Positions 18,570 to 32,778 of a stretch of DNA of 64,000 nucleotides are shown piece by piece (within the stretch, counting starts at the first letter, position 1; every line of letters starts with the position of its first letter). A model generated the notes under the pieces. The model was not told the origin of the DNA and searched no databases. It was given only the letters and a program-made list of their open reading frames with translations. The translations under genes and the position numbers were made by a program. Source of the stretch: Epiperipatus broadwayi (Eukaryota; Onychophora; Udeonychophora; Euonychophora; Peripatidae); assembly GCA_028023455.1 (NCBI GenBank), contig JAQFVV010000555.1:186001-250000 (forward strand), written 5' to 3'.

Positions 18570-20550
18570 ATTTTAATCTATTGCAAACATCAACTTTTTT
18601 GCTATAATTTTGGTTATTAATATTATAAAGTTTTATTATAAACCAATAAATTTAGAGTTGATATAAAATCTGGTGACTCTGTCTAGTTATTTCTTTTGAA
18701 TGTGCAAGATAATTTTGGTATTTAAAATTTGATTCACGATTATACCAATATTGACAAGTGAAATAGGAATAGATGAATATATATATATTTTAAATCATTA
18801 TTAAATCTGATTGTTATTTGGTACTGCAGTTAAATATTTATTTACTTATGGAAGTTAATATTACTAGAAGGAATAATTTCATTAGTTCAGAATTGATTAT
18901 TTATTTGCTTATCTTTTTCGGTTACTAAAATTTTAATAGATTTTTATGTTATCATTAATGAAAATGATCTGTCTTAATTATCCTTCTTGAATTTATCTGA
19001 AGTGGAGATCATAAATTGTATTAACCATTATAGAACTAAATATTATCTTTGGCTTGGATACATGCCAATTATCATCATATATAGTCTAATTGTTAAAATA
19101 TCCAATTCTATAATTGATTGATTGGAGATTTAAAAAGAGCAACAATATCAGTGATTATAAGTCAGTAAATGTCCAACAGAAACCTATTTTTATTTTACGT
19201 AATGTGATTGGGTAGTGTAAAAGGTGAAATTATCTAAAGTAATTATTGATAATAAATTATTCTTGTGAAGTGTTTCATTTTAAAATATAACTGAATCAAT
19301 AATTGTATGTCCATCTAATGTAGGGGATGTATGAAATGTTTGCATTATATTTAATGCTTTATTAAAATATAGAACTGAGCAATGATTTATTTTATTCAAA
19401 CAACATAAATATTGTGTAGTTTAGAAAACGTTTTCAAAATGTAATTATTTAGAAACTAATTGATTTAAATAGAATGTCATGAAATATTAAAGTAAATTGT
19501 GTATTACTATAAATAATATTAGATTAGTAAAGTACATCATAATTCTGTTGTTTATCAGTTCAAATTTAGATTTATTCAATTATTAATCAAATAGATGTCT
19601 TAAACATGAATTTTTGTTTAGGGCAATGATAAATGGTATTGCTGCTTTTTGTAAGTACATTGGAATTGGGAATATATTTGTTGATGTCTGAGATAATGAA
19701 CTTGTTTGCTTTATATCATGTTAAATATAATCTAAATAAATTACATTTTGATAGTCATTGTAGCTACCTAATGGTAGCCTATGATGATCATGTACATTTG
19801 GTAATTATTATAAATTGCCAAATCAACTTTAGGACATTCCACATATAGGCTAGATGTATATTATTATGCATAAGATCTCAATTCTGAGACTATTTTTTTT
19901 GTTATCATTCAATATTATAATCAATAGTCCATTATAAAATGGTGACCAATGATAGGGCTATATTTTATTCAGATTAGATTGATCATCTTCCCGGTATCAT
20001 CATTTTTATTATGTTACAATATATATATATATTGAAGCATCAATGTCTAATCATCATCGAGCTTCATGCTTCACCATCTACACTAACCTCCTTCAGGGTC
20101 TGCAATTCAGACCTTGCTATAAATATATGCTATTCACTCACACACTGTATGCCGAATCATTAGAAAGATTGGTAAAGTTAATTTTGTTTAGTAAAAATGG
20201 AACAGTAGTTTGAGTTATGTGTATATATATATAGCTGGAAAATACATTTGCTTACATATTTGTAATTATTTTATATATGTGTATATTTAATGTGACAACA
20301 AAGAAAATGAGGGAGGCTCAAAATGCTAAAATAATTTTTGTTTAAATTCAGCTTGTTGCCTTTAATTAAAATTGTCAATTGCAATTAAGATCAAAAACAA
20401 ATCGTTTATCAGTTGTTGTCAAGTGATTTAAAATAGCTAAAAATGGTATTTCAAGCCTTATCTGCTTAATAACATGTTGTTAATTAAATGTTGTTTGTAA
20501 GGGGATTATAGAGATAGTGTATAAAAGTAGCCCATAAGACCTTTTAAAAA
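18566..20550. other. AT-rich non-coding stretch
   Basis: No gene recognised. A short TA run lies at 20020-20034. A slightly GC-richer patch at 20040-20130 (cat/catc-rich, beginning after GAAGCATCAATG) is unexplained. Confidence 0.5.
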
Positions 20551-20792
20551 TTAATTAGTGGCTTTTACTTGTTGAGTGAGTTAGTTATTTTCACATGATG
20601 AATTAATTAGATACTTTCACTTGATAAGTTAGTTACTTTCACTTGATCAGTTAGTTACTTTCACTTGATAAATTAATTAGTTGCTTTCACTAGATGAATT
20701 AATTAGTTACTTTCACTTGATGGATTAATTAGTTACTTGGACTTGATAAATTAGTTAGTTACTTTCACTTGAAAAATTGTAGTTAATTACCT
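20551..20792. repeat. Degenerate minisatellite, unit about 21-27 bp
   Basis: About eight to nine imperfect tandem copies of a unit containing TTAGTTACTTTCACTTGATR, with and without an inserted AATTAATT. Units differ by point changes and by the presence of the AATTAA spacer. Confidence 0.9.
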
Positions 20793-22615
20793 GGAGAGTG
20801 GACTTTTACGTTCCTGATTCAAAAGTTTTGCCAGACCATCATTTAAGAAGTCAAGAGAAGTTTAGTGCAATGGAGCATGAGTAGTGGAGCCATTTGCCTT
20901 TCTTTTTTCCTCTCAGAGGACTGTCTACCAGCCATCAAATTTCATCTGACTGGCCATACAAGATGATGTAGAATTACTAACCTGCCTGCTTGCTGCGATG
21001 CTGATATCTTAGGTAAAATCACGTAATTTAGAGCTGCCTTAATACGAACATTCACAGGTGATTTATAATTTGTAGCTAAATTAAGTCATAGATCCATTTA
21101 TGATGTTTTTCTAGTTTTTCTCATAAACTCTCTCTCTGTAATCCCTTATTAATACTTATGTAATTCTAAATATATGTTGCTTTCACGCTTAATTTATGTT
21201 TATGTAACTTTATGCGGCTCAATTAAATATATATAACTTATTTTGTTTAATATATATATATATAATATTTTTTCTAATATGTCGCTATCAGCCAATCTCG
21301 CAACTTTAATTAAATTCATTAGTAAAATTATACTCATTTGTTTATTTAAAATAGAAATTGTTCACTAGGTTGGTTGTATATCTAAAGGTATTTTATTGTG
21401 GATGCTTATTTTACTTTGTTGTTTAGTTGCCATTATAAAAGATTGTCACACTTAATATAAAATTCTACCTTTTCTTACCATCGCCCAGAGGGCTAATTCT
21501 TTAATTAATGCATATATGGGAATCAAACTTAAATGCAAATTTTATTAGTTTAATGATATAGAAAAGAGCTATTATTCATTACCATTTGTTAAATGAGTCA
21601 GGATTGAAAACATATTACTGCACAAGAGGTTAGACAATTTCCAAGTTTTAAAATAATATTATATTAAAATTATGTTATAAAATTATATTCATGTCCAATG
21701 ACATTGCTGGCATACCTCTTCCTTTATTCTGATATTTTATATTTTCCATTTTTTGATTGGGTATGTTGGAAGCCTGAAGCTTCATCCTACTTTTTTTAAA
21801 ATCGTTCGTTATCAGGGATACTACTCCCTGTGGAATGTGAGGTTTATCAAATTATATGCTGCAAATTACAGTACATCCAAATCTGGGCTCTCAAATCCAG
21901 CCTCTCCTTTGATATCACTCCACCAGAATGCACAGACATATCAAATCTAAGTTCATCTCAAGTATTCCTTTTAAATGATAAAATATCCAAATGCCATGAA
22001 GGCCAGATTTTTTAATGTATACTAGTACCGTTACTCTTGTCTTTAATTTAATCACCATCCACCTAACCTTAATAAGTCGCAATAATATGTTAAAGATAAT
22101 GATTCATTTCGTAAAAAAAAATATGTTCGGTTCATTGAGTTAAAATGCTTTCTTTGAAAAACCATTATCAATTCCCATAGATGTAGACAAATGTAAATTA
22201 TTTATTATATCATATAATCTCATAAATAAAGCGTATTGTGTGTTTCTTATTTCTAAAAGACTTCTTTGCCAAACAGTGCGAATAAAAGTATAAATAATGG
22301 TTCTCCTAAGAAATACATGATTGAAATCCTATATATTGCCCATTATCAAATAAATCATTTACTGTTAAAACTGTCATGATCTTTTATATTTATTTTCGGC
22401 ATCCACAACATTCCATAGCAAAAGTTTTTTTGAATTAGCTTATTAACTCCACACAAGTTATAAAACACTATAAAATTGTATCTGTAAAATTATATTTATT
22501 AAATGAGTGATAGAGGGGATTTTATACAACAAATTCCCAAGTCTTGTAAATAAACAATTTTGTCCCAAGCGTGAAACTAATTGGTAAAATATACATATGT
22601 TTCCTTAATCTTTTG

Positions 22616-22617
<2 letters not shown>
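20793..22617. other. Non-coding stretch with two GC-richer patches
   Basis: Patches at 20.86-21.0 kb and 21.74-22.02 kb are clearly less AT-rich than their surroundings. The second has overlapping 61-65 codon frames on the plus strand without recognisable domains. Both could be old exons, UTRs or transposon remains; nothing decisive is visible. Confidence 0.45.

Positions 22618-22683
<66 letters not shown>
22618..22683. repeat. (TA)n microsatellite
   Basis: Perfect TA run of about 66 bp. Confidence 0.97.
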
Positions 22684-22686
<3 letters not shown>

Positions 22687-23112
22687 TTTGTTCAATATTT
22701 ATTAAATATATCTATTTCATGTAAATCCTGGTTTGTTATTGAATTATATGTTTCGAGTTAATATTTAGAACTACTTCTTTAGCTGATAGCTTAGCATGAA
22801 TAAATAACTATAATAAATGTAATTCCTGGACTACTCTGACCTCGATCATCATCATCAGTCTAATCTTATGCTCTACCATTCTGCTTCTGGGCATGGAATT
22901 AAAATAATTTTACTGTATCCTCAGTATTGTTGTTCATTGGGTCAGAGATTCAAAGAACAGGAAAATAGGTTAGAATTCAGAATTGCTCTAGACCTGTGTA
23001 TCTCGAACATGATCGGATTCAAGGTACTTTTGTTTAGGATTTGAATCTTGTTAAGTGAGCATACTATTTTGACCTGTACAATATATATATATATATAATG
23101 TTTTCACAGTTA
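22684..23112. other. AT-rich non-coding stretch
   Basis: Nothing recognised apart from a short CATCATCAT tract near 22850 and a TA run at 23082-23096. Confidence 0.45.
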
Positions 23113-23114
23113 TA

Positions 23115-23404
<290 letters not shown>

Positions 23405-23406
<2 letters not shown>

Positions 23407-25091
23407 CAAAGTTTTATATATATATATAAAATCAGTCAACACTTAGACAATACCAATATTAATAACAATCAACAATCACAGATTGCCGAGACAACCTTCT
23501 TTTAATAATAAAGGTGAGATTCCATCTACACTTATGTTCCAATATAATTATATAGATACTAAAGAATGAGATTAAAATTATTGATACAAAGTAGTTTAAA
23601 CTATTTACTTTAACTGGCAAATACAACCTGTTTCTAAATGCAGATTAATATATAGTCGATTATAACATTCCAAACTGCAATCATATTTTTCAATTGCACC
23701 CAAAGTACTATTTAAATAATAAGTGAAATTATACTCAATGCCAAATGGGTTTATAAGTAATCATTAAAATCAGTCTATATTTACACAATCCCAATATTGA
23801 TAGCAATCATTTTACAAATGTGCATATTGTAATATAAAATGTTTCAATTATTACTTATTTAATTATCTGAACTAAATTATTTTTGCAATTCAATTATAGC
23901 AAATACCAATCTGGATAAGTCTCTTGGTAGTTTCATTATATATATATATTAGAACAAAATGTTATGAATGACTTAATAGAATTCAAAAAAAAGTTTATTT
24001 AGAGTTTTTATTATCTGAAGGCTTTTTCATTGGTTCGTGAGTTATAAAGGATACTTTTACTCTTCAACTGATTCATTTATTTTTTATTCAAAATGTCTTC
24101 ACCTCTTCAGTGCAAGTTTTTTTGTTTTTATTTAAGCCGTGAATATAAACTCATATATGTTAATGATAGAGTTAATGCTGAAATAATTTATCAATATTAA
24201 TAAGCATTCATTCATTAATTTATTTTAACTGTGCTTTTTACATATGCAAATCTATCAGTAATTTGAAATGTATAAATCGTAATTCCCTGCAGTAGTTTGT
24301 CTTCTTATAAAGAATGTCACAATGTCATACATTGAGTAATTGATATTTACTATAATACTGATATTTCTCAGTTTGGTTTAACTTCTATAATTTTAATAAT
24401 GAACAATGATGTGTACATGGAAGATATTGAAATATAAAATTATATAAGAACATTCCTTCTTTGCTTTTGGAGTAAAGACTTGATCATTGTGTGTACTAGC
24501 CACAACTGTATTAACATTCTAATAATCTCAGTTGAACTTTAACTCACTATTTATAGTAAATATTAGGAAATTATAAACAAGCAGATTAAAAATAAGTTTC
24601 TTTTTTTTTTTTGATTAATAAAAACATGATAACTAAATTACCATTGCTCTGTTTTATTATTGTTTTCTAAATCAGTCTGAATAAACAAAATATAAAATTA
24701 ATTCGATAATTACTGGATATTCTAAAGAAAACATCCTTATTTTTAAAAAAATATATTTTTCTTTATTTGTTATAATAAAATAACTTTTCATCAAAATCAA
24801 AACTAAATCAAATAAAAGTATTTCTGTTAAATAAAATCATTTTTATATAATTTTAAATAACTGATAGTATTTCAAAAATATCAAAAACATCAATCAATCT
24901 TTCGATTAGTTCAAACTTTTTTTTAAAATAATTAAATATACAAATTTTGTCTTGGTTTGTTTCTATGTTTTATTTTAAAGTTGGAATATATTTTTAAACA
25001 TATACTACATTATAAAGATAATGACCATTCTTTCTCTCTCTCTCTATATATATATATCTATCTTCAAAGCAATACACGTAATCTTATATAA
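23405..25091. other. AT-rich non-coding stretch
   Basis: No gene or repeat family recognised. Short CT and TA runs at 25030-25060 precede the foldback element. Confidence 0.5.
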
Positions 25092-25895
25092 GGTAATCAA
25101 AAATTTTGAAAAGTATAAAAAAATAATTATCACTTAGTAGTGCTATCGACTATTCTTATAGTTTTTATCAACTCATACTATGAAAAATGAATCTTCTCAT
25201 AATTCAATGATTTTAACATTTGCTGTCTGCCTACTGATTAAGTCCTACTTGTATTTATATATTAGCATAGCTTCCCATATTTTTACTTTTATTTATTTCA
25301 ATTTGCAATGTTTTTTACATTATTATTATTAAAATTACTACCATATATACATGATTTATTATGGTCATAAAGAACAGAAACAGCCAAGGTTGTTACTACA
25401 GTTGCAATTGTTTTTTTATACTTTGAACCCTTTTTAATCACAGCAAGTTCTAGTTAGTTCTTTTTTCCAATGTACATATATAAGATAAATAGGGCAATTG
25501 AGATGTACATTGGAGAAAAGAATTTTAAAGAGCACTTGCCGTTATGAAAAAAGGGTTCATATATGAAAAAAAATTGCAAAGGTAATAATAATGTATCAGC
25601 TTTCATTTTTATGACCATAATAAATCATGTATATATGGTTTTACTTTCAATTATAATAATGTAAAAAAAAATGCAAATTGAAAGAAATAACAATAATAGG
25701 AACATAAAGAGAGCTATGCTAATATATAAATACAAGCAGGACTTAATCAATAGGCAGTCAACACATGTTAAGATCATGGAATTATGGGAAGGTTAACCTT
25801 TCAAAGTATTAATTAATGAAGACTACAAGGATAGTGGAAATTGCTCCTAGATGACAATTATTTTTTTTTGTACTTTTCAAAATTTTTGATTACTA
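25092..25895. mobile_element. Foldback element, ~390-bp inverted arms
   Basis: The left arm (25092-25480) and right arm (25500-25895) are diverged inverted copies. Matching blocks include GTAATCAAAAATTTTGAAAA at the outer ends, TTTATATATTAGCATAGCT and CATGATTTATTATGGTCATA mid-arm, and AATGTACAT at the inner ends. The spacer is only about 20 bp. No open frame spans it. It is either a foldback or MITE-like transposon or a tail-to-tail duplication of an AT-rich segment. Arm divergence (roughly 15% by eye, with indels) says it is old. Confidence 0.85.
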
Positions 25896-26576
25896 TATTT
25901 ACTAATATATATTGTGAATTTTTATTTAGGTCCATGGAGTTAATAATTCCAAAATTTTAAAATGATATATTTGGCATTAAAATCTTAATGAATGGTTTTC
26001 AATAAAGATTGTTTTGGATACACTGGGAAATTTGCTTGAGTGGAGATAAGATTTCAAACCCAGTCTAGGATGAGACTAGACTAAAATAACAATTTAAAAG
26101 TATGGTTATTATTTGGGCGATAAATATATTGCTATTTTATTGTTGAATAGCAATAATAAAATAAATAAACAATTAAATCAAATTTATAAATCTTATAAAA
26201 TAAATCATTACAGTAAATTACTTAAGCATAACCTTTTTATGTAGTATATCTAAAGCTGTCTTGAATAATAATGAATAGTTATTATAAATGAAGCCAGAGG
26301 GGGTAATACTAATTATACATACCAAAATTATTGGCTAATTTGCTCCCACAATGCATTAGAAAAACAAGCTATATATCATCTAACCCAGCTGTAGGGGGGG
26401 ACTGATTAGAAAAAACCAAGAACTAAGCAAACACATAACTCAACTCTGATCTAAAAACAAGGAGAAAAAAAATTAAAAATCAGAAAATTCTGGAATCTAA
26501 TTGAATGGAATTATAATATCTTGCTATCTAAAGATGTTTGAATAGAACATCTTAAAACCTTGCTATCATTTTAAGC
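25896..26576. other. AT-rich non-coding stretch
   Basis: No gene recognised. A G7 run lies near 26394-26400. Confidence 0.5.
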
Positions 26577-26655
26577 CATTTCCACAATCACATATTTCCC
26601 AGGATTCATACTGGAGAAGGAAATGAAAACCATTGGGATAAGTCTTTATTTAGAT
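26577..26655 (+). pseudogene. Possible C2H2 zinc-finger relic
   Basis: A short open frame carries RIHTGEGNENHWDKSLF (from 26601), which resembles the linker RIHTGEKPY and the following finger (H/C-D-..-GKSF) of tandem C2H2 proteins. The two zinc-binding Cys are absent and a stop follows at 26655. Only one linker and half a finger are recognisable, so this may be a decayed piece of a zinc-finger array or chance. Confidence 0.3.
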
Positions 26656-27858
26656 AAGTATTGCTTCAAATCTAGAAAAATTCAGGAGAAAGTAATATTT
26701 TGCTTTTATATTATTCATAGATTTAAAAGCTCTTCTTTGAAAATGACATGCAAATCATTTTTAAGTAGACTAAAAAGTTGATAATGTTTATATTTCACGC
26801 GCTATTCTTATTATCCAGCAGAACATGATTGTACTTGTAAATTAAAATATCAAGAAAAAAAAGTAATAATTCAAGATAATTTTCAAAACAAGTGTGATAT
26901 ATGATATATATATAGTAAATAAATTTAAAAGTCATTTTTGAATCATCTAACTTTTAATAAAGTAAACATGAAAATAATAGCATGATTTTATTCTCTATTG
27001 TCTGCTAGATTTTATAGCGGGAATCTATGTAATGAAAGAAATAATCAATTACCAATTAAAATGCTAAAGATGTCATAGTGATATTTGAGTAGATTCTTTC
27101 TAATATTGACAATCACATCATACTTTGCCGACAAGAATGGAATGAAATAAATATTTACCTTTAAAGTTTTATTGAGAAATATACATCATTATAATAATGT
27201 TTTACAATATTAGAATATATTCCAACTGATTAAACATTGCTACACATATATATATTACTGTGCAGGGAAGAATAAAATTAACAAAGAGTTTTAAAAGAAA
27301 AGAAAAGATAAATACGCTAAGTGTAATAAAATTCCACTAATTTTCAAGGAAAAATTATTTTGATTTTAAATGTAATAAATGATTCTGGTTATACTTCATT
27401 TGAAATGCTTACAGAATAAATCAATAAAGATTTTAAAAAAGTTTGTGTTGAAGATTCCCCTAACCTAAAGAATTATTCAGGAATATTATCTAGAGAAAAG
27501 TAGATAAACTTATCTTTTTAAATCTGCTACAATTGGAATGTGCGAATTTTAATTGCCTTGTTAACTATCGATTCTGAAACCATTAAATAATTTTTGCTTT
27601 TGGATAAGTGTTAAATATTGCTCATTCCACACCCAACAGGAGAGTAAAATATATATGCGTTATCTGGAGTGTTTGCTAAGCACAATATTAATTTTTATTT
27701 TAACTTACAACAATGGAATAACTAGGACAAATTGTATAAAATTTAATGGATAAAAGTGTACTTGTATTTTTTTTTCTATTACTGCTGTTATGTATATTAA
27801 GTACGTAATGTGTTGTTTGGGAATTTTGTTTTTTTAAACATATATGTTTTGTGGTGGC
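26656..27858. other. AT-rich non-coding stretch
   Basis: Nothing recognised beyond short TA runs. Confidence 0.5.
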
Positions 27859-27861
27859 ATG

Positions 27862-27911
<50 letters not shown>

Positions 27912-28002
27912 CATACAGGTGTGTAAAATATATACATCTATTTTATGTATTTTTGTTTTTAGTTAAGGGAAAACCGGAATATATATATATATATATATAT
28001 AT
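27859..28002. repeat. TA-array hairpin plus second TA run
   Basis: ATGAAATATA (27859-27868) and TATATTTCAT (27905-27914) flank a TA array. A separate TA run lies at 27978-28002. Confidence 0.88.
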
Positions 28003-30290
28003 CATTTATCTAGAGAGAGTGAGAAAAATATTTACTTCTCTCATATTTTAAAACTAATTTTAATGTATATTATTGAAAAGGTAAATATACAGACATTTTA
28101 TCAAATATATATATATATTGAAATGACCAGATTATTTTCTTATAGAATAGAAAATTTGATTTAAGCCTTTTTCATTTTGTAATTTTCTACAGAAATGAAC
28201 TTGTCCACTTTGAATACAAATGCAGGTTTGATCATTATTGCTTAAATACGTTGTGCTCCATCTAATAAAAGTATAGTTGTCATTTTAAATGATTAATGAT
28301 CATTTGATGTGTACATTTTGGTGGGTATGTTGATACATTAATGATTCTGCATTGTGAAATGGAGTATGTATCTCCACTGTTATTATTGGTATTGTTTTGT
28401 CTTGCTATAATTTGAGAATGACTAGTGACAGTTTTTAGTTAATGGAATGTTCCAATAAAATGACATCCAATAGATTAATATTTATATGGCACAAAGGCTG
28501 ATGGAATGTCACCTATGGCTAATTTCATGAGAGGAAAATTGGTAGAGGCTAAGTAATAATTAATGCTTATAAGCATAAATAATCCTAGAAAAAAAGGATA
28601 TCCATGGTTTGAATTCTATATGTTTTTGTGATGAGTCAGAGCCCACACATGTATTCCCATAGAGAGGTATTAGAATTAACCATATTATTATACAACTGTC
28701 ATGTTGTTTTTATAAAGCCTTCCTTTTTAGTGTTAATTTCCTCATGATGATATAGAGTTAGTTTTTCCACCATGTATGGTGAAGTATAATAGGTCCAAAT
28801 CACATAGCAAGTATAGAATAATATTAGATTTAAGAACACTCATCTAGCATATTGTTTTCTTAATTGAAATAGTGTTTATGATGTTGTAGGATAATCATAA
28901 GTTATAGACAGACCAAACCAAAATCTATTAATGATTGTGGAAAATTTTAGGTGTATAAGTAAGAGATGCACATTGGTAGTGTGAATTCACCTTCATCAAA
29001 TAATGATGTGACAATAGAATTGTAAGATCAGTTACATATTCAAGGGTTGAGCTGTGGACATAGGTAATGCTTAATGAGATCTATGTGTATTTGACTTTTA
29101 ATGTCTAGTCTTCATTTAATGCACTAAACTTATTCATTTCAAATTTAAATAAGTTAGTAATTGCACAGAATATGATAATTACCTGTATCATATTCTGATA
29201 AAAGAAAGGGTTTAGAAGAATGCAATACCTTTAAAAAAATTTCTGAATTCTAAATTTATATTTTGGTGCATATCCTAAAGTTCTAAGTATATTGCTAGTT
29301 ATAAATTTAAGTACTAATCAGCTTAAATAAGTTTTAGTATCTTATTCTTAAAAATATGCCAAAGAGTAACAAATGATATTTTGAATATGATTTTCTAAGC
29401 AGGTTGTATCATTTGCTGAGTATATGGTTAAGGGGATACTAAGTATTTGTCCCATCCATAAATTATTTTAATATATTAGTTTTATTTCATGCCATATCTG
29501 TGAATTAAAAATTTGTACATATTGTAAATAAAGTTTGTTGTGTTTAAAATTTTATTTAGTTGCATGTAATATTATTGCTAATTACCACATAAATACACTA
29601 TTTTTGTTATTGCTACCAACCTATCAGAAGATTATAAATTGAAATCATCATCAGCCAATATAGTACTATTAACTATATTATGCTATATCATAATAATTTT
29701 GGTAAGTCTTGTGATTTATTGGTGCATCTAATGCATTATCACACAATAATAAAAATGTTAATAACTTGTAGTACAGATTATTTTAAGTAATAGATTAGAA
29801 GATAACTATAATATTGATTTGATTGATTTAGTTAAATTCGCAGAGCTATCATTCACTGATCTTGATCACATGGTTTATAATTATTTAAGGAAAGGAATTT
29901 GGTAAGTTATTGATTTTAATTATTAAAAAGCCATTCCCAATCATAAATTTTAAAGTTTATGTTAGTTATAAAGTTTATGTGTAATTGTTAAATATAATTC
30001 TTAAATTGAGTTTATATTGAGAGCTGTTGTGTGCATTATGTTTGGGTAGTGGTAAAATCCCTCTTACTGACCCAAATATATGTTGTATAACAATTTTGAG
30101 TGTTAGAACCCTGAGAAGAATTACTTGTTAAATTTCAAGATAGAACTTAAATTTGTAATGAAATTTATATTTAGTCAATTGTTATAGTTAGACTTGAAAT
30201 AGATTACTTTCACTGTTTTATGAAAGTCAACTAAGCTTTTAGATGCAAATTATTTTTTTTTTTTGGTATAAAATGTATAGTTTGTTTTAA
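28003..30290. other. AT-rich non-coding stretch with one small perfect hairpin
   Basis: No gene recognised. CAGAATATGATA (29165-29176) and TATCATATTCTG (29186-29197) form a perfect 12-bp stem with a 9-base loop. Confidence 0.55.
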
Positions 30291-30294
30291 CTTC

Positions 30295-30700
30295 ATGATA
30301 AATATTCTGGTTGTGTCAAGCTTGAAATCCCTATTTTTATTAGCTAATTTTTTTTTTTTACCATTTAATACCATATTAGGTCATAGTTTAAGATTGCAGT
30401 CTCCATCATTAACATTGTTCTTCAATTTCATCTTGATCCATTCTTTTATTTATTCATTCTCATTTGAAATTAATTCATTATTATAATTGATTGATCATAC
30501 ATTAACTTTTATTCTTTTGTCATCTCAAATATCTATTAACTCTTATTCTATCATCAACTTAATCATTCATTATTCTCATACATCTTCATTCTTTTCACTT
30601 AATTCTTCAACTCATTTCATTTCACTATTTAATGATTACTTCTTTCCATCATCCATTTAGTCATTTACATCATAATTTACTCATTATTTCATTTATAGGT
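30295..30700. repeat. Low-complexity, pyrimidine-biased tract
   Basis: The plus strand is rich in T and C with very few G, with recurring TTCATT, TCATT and CATC words. It differs sharply in strand composition from its neighbours. A 63-codon frame (30295-30486) is compositional. Confidence 0.6.
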
Positions 30701-32207
30701 TTAATTTTGTAATCATTCCGGAGATACAATTATTAGATATTTATTAATTTGCTGAATATCAAATTTAACTCATCTTATTTTGTTTGTGTGGATTTCAAAG
30801 CTAGTTTGAACAGAAGTTGTTATCTTTATTAGTTGCCTGGTGATATTCTTTAGATAGACAGTTTCATGCTAGTTTTATTAAATCCATGAATCATTTCGTT
30901 AGTTTTACATTTTCATGTCTTTATGCTCATATTCTTGATAATGAGAGTACGATAAGTTGCATAAGAGAATTTAATCACTAAAATGTATGGTATGAGTCAT
31001 TGGTGACCAGTTAGATCAGGAAGCTAGATTACAGTTGTGAGTATGGTGATTAATGCGGATGGCATGATGATTAGCTGTTGCTAGGCTACAGGGGAGATTA
31101 TGGTGCTTAAAATGTGTGGTATGATTCATTTATATTACAGCGATCTGGGAGAATGTTACAATATATATATATATTATACTGGTCGGGAAAGAGGAGGATC
31201 AATGGAGTCTTACTGTATCTGCTGTACAGGACACCACTAGATTACACAAACCTAGAAAATTTATAAAGTAGACAGATACGTACTGTTAAGATCATGACTG
31301 CCAGCCCAAGTCACAAGTTCAAGGAGTAGCAGAGGTTTAAAACTATATTTAGTAAAATATATTTCAATAGAGATTAAGAAAAAAAAATTAGATCACTGTC
31401 AGTACTAATATCACTAGAAATTTTATTTACGTATATATAAATAATAACACACAAACTTAAAAAAATTATAATTTTTATATAAAAAAAATGTTTTCTTTTG
31501 TTTCATTATTATTATTTTATTTGTGTTTAATTTTAATTTTTAATCTTAGAATGTTGAGTATAGATGAGCCACCTAGAAGAAGCACTCAAAAGATTTTCAA
31601 AACATTTAACTTCAGGCTAAAAATCTGCAGCCAAACCAATGCTCACTTCCAGATATATATCAGCAACCAATGCAATGTGAACATGTTAGCATAGAATCAC
31701 ACTGACAGGAATGTGCATCTGAACAGCATGGTATTATTTGAGAAAACATGACTTTCATATAATACAGGAATGTACATCTGTCTGTTGAAAGAATGATACA
31801 TGTAATATAATAAAGAGAATAACACTATGTATGGATGGGAGAGTGGTTTATCTCTACCAGCTTATCACCCCAATCCATAGTGCAAAAATGGGTCAATGGC
31901 ACAGGAAATACATCTGTGTCCATTGCAACGATATGACTGCCTCTTTGGGGTCATGCATTCAGTTGGACTCATCGCCCTTATGTGCTAACACACTTCACAT
32001 TACATTGATATAAATATTTAGTTCCATGACTATTTCTTAGCTAATTTCTTTTATTTTATTTCCATTATAAATATAATATTAATAGTCATTGAATTTCATT
32101 GAATACAGTTGTGTAATTTCTTTATTTAAACACCCTTTTTAAAAAAGTTGTTAGTGGATGAATGCTGATATAACAATATATTAAAAATAAAGACAATAGT
32201 AGTATAA
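30701..32207. other. Non-coding stretch with a mixed-composition patch
   Basis: Imperfect 30-bp direct repeats around AAAATGTRTGGTATGA occur at about 30979 and 31110. The patch 31560-32010 is less AT-rich and carries two copies of AGGAATGTRCATCTG (near 31709 and 31766), but no frame there has a recognisable domain. Confidence 0.45.
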
Positions 32208-32208
32208 C

Positions 32209-32252
<44 letters not shown>

Positions 32253-32281
32253 GATATATATATATATATATATATATATCA
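32208..32281. repeat. TA-array with internal hairpins
   Basis: CAGATATATA and TATATATCTG flank one TA run, and TGATATATA with TATATATCA flank the next, sharing the central TCTGA. Confidence 0.85.
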
Positions 32282-32778
32282 ACTATGATCTTAACAATAA
32301 CACAGTTGAAAGGGTAAAAAGTGAGAAATCATGATGATCTAACATTAATTACAAACAAAACATATATACAAAAATTGGAAGGTGAGAATGGTTATGCCAA
32401 AGAAGTTATAAAAAAAGATATAAAAATGTTTTAAATAATAAGGATAACAATAACATCAATAACAACAACAAAAAATTTACTAATAATAATATTGCTACTG
32501 CTACTTCAACTGCTACACCTATATGTTCATTTATAAATGATACAATTTCATTTGTCAATAAAGTTTTATCTTTTGAATTATTTATTAATTTATTTAATTA
32601 GATAGTGAATAAAATGTGATATCACATATACCTCTATAAGTTTTCTTAATGAAAATTGCCTGTTGATTTGAGATATATGGTATTGATATCTAAAATTTTT
32701 TTATCAGAAGAATTAACATTAAAAATAAATATTATCAAAATCATAATTTTCTTTATTTTTGCCATAATATTCTATAAA

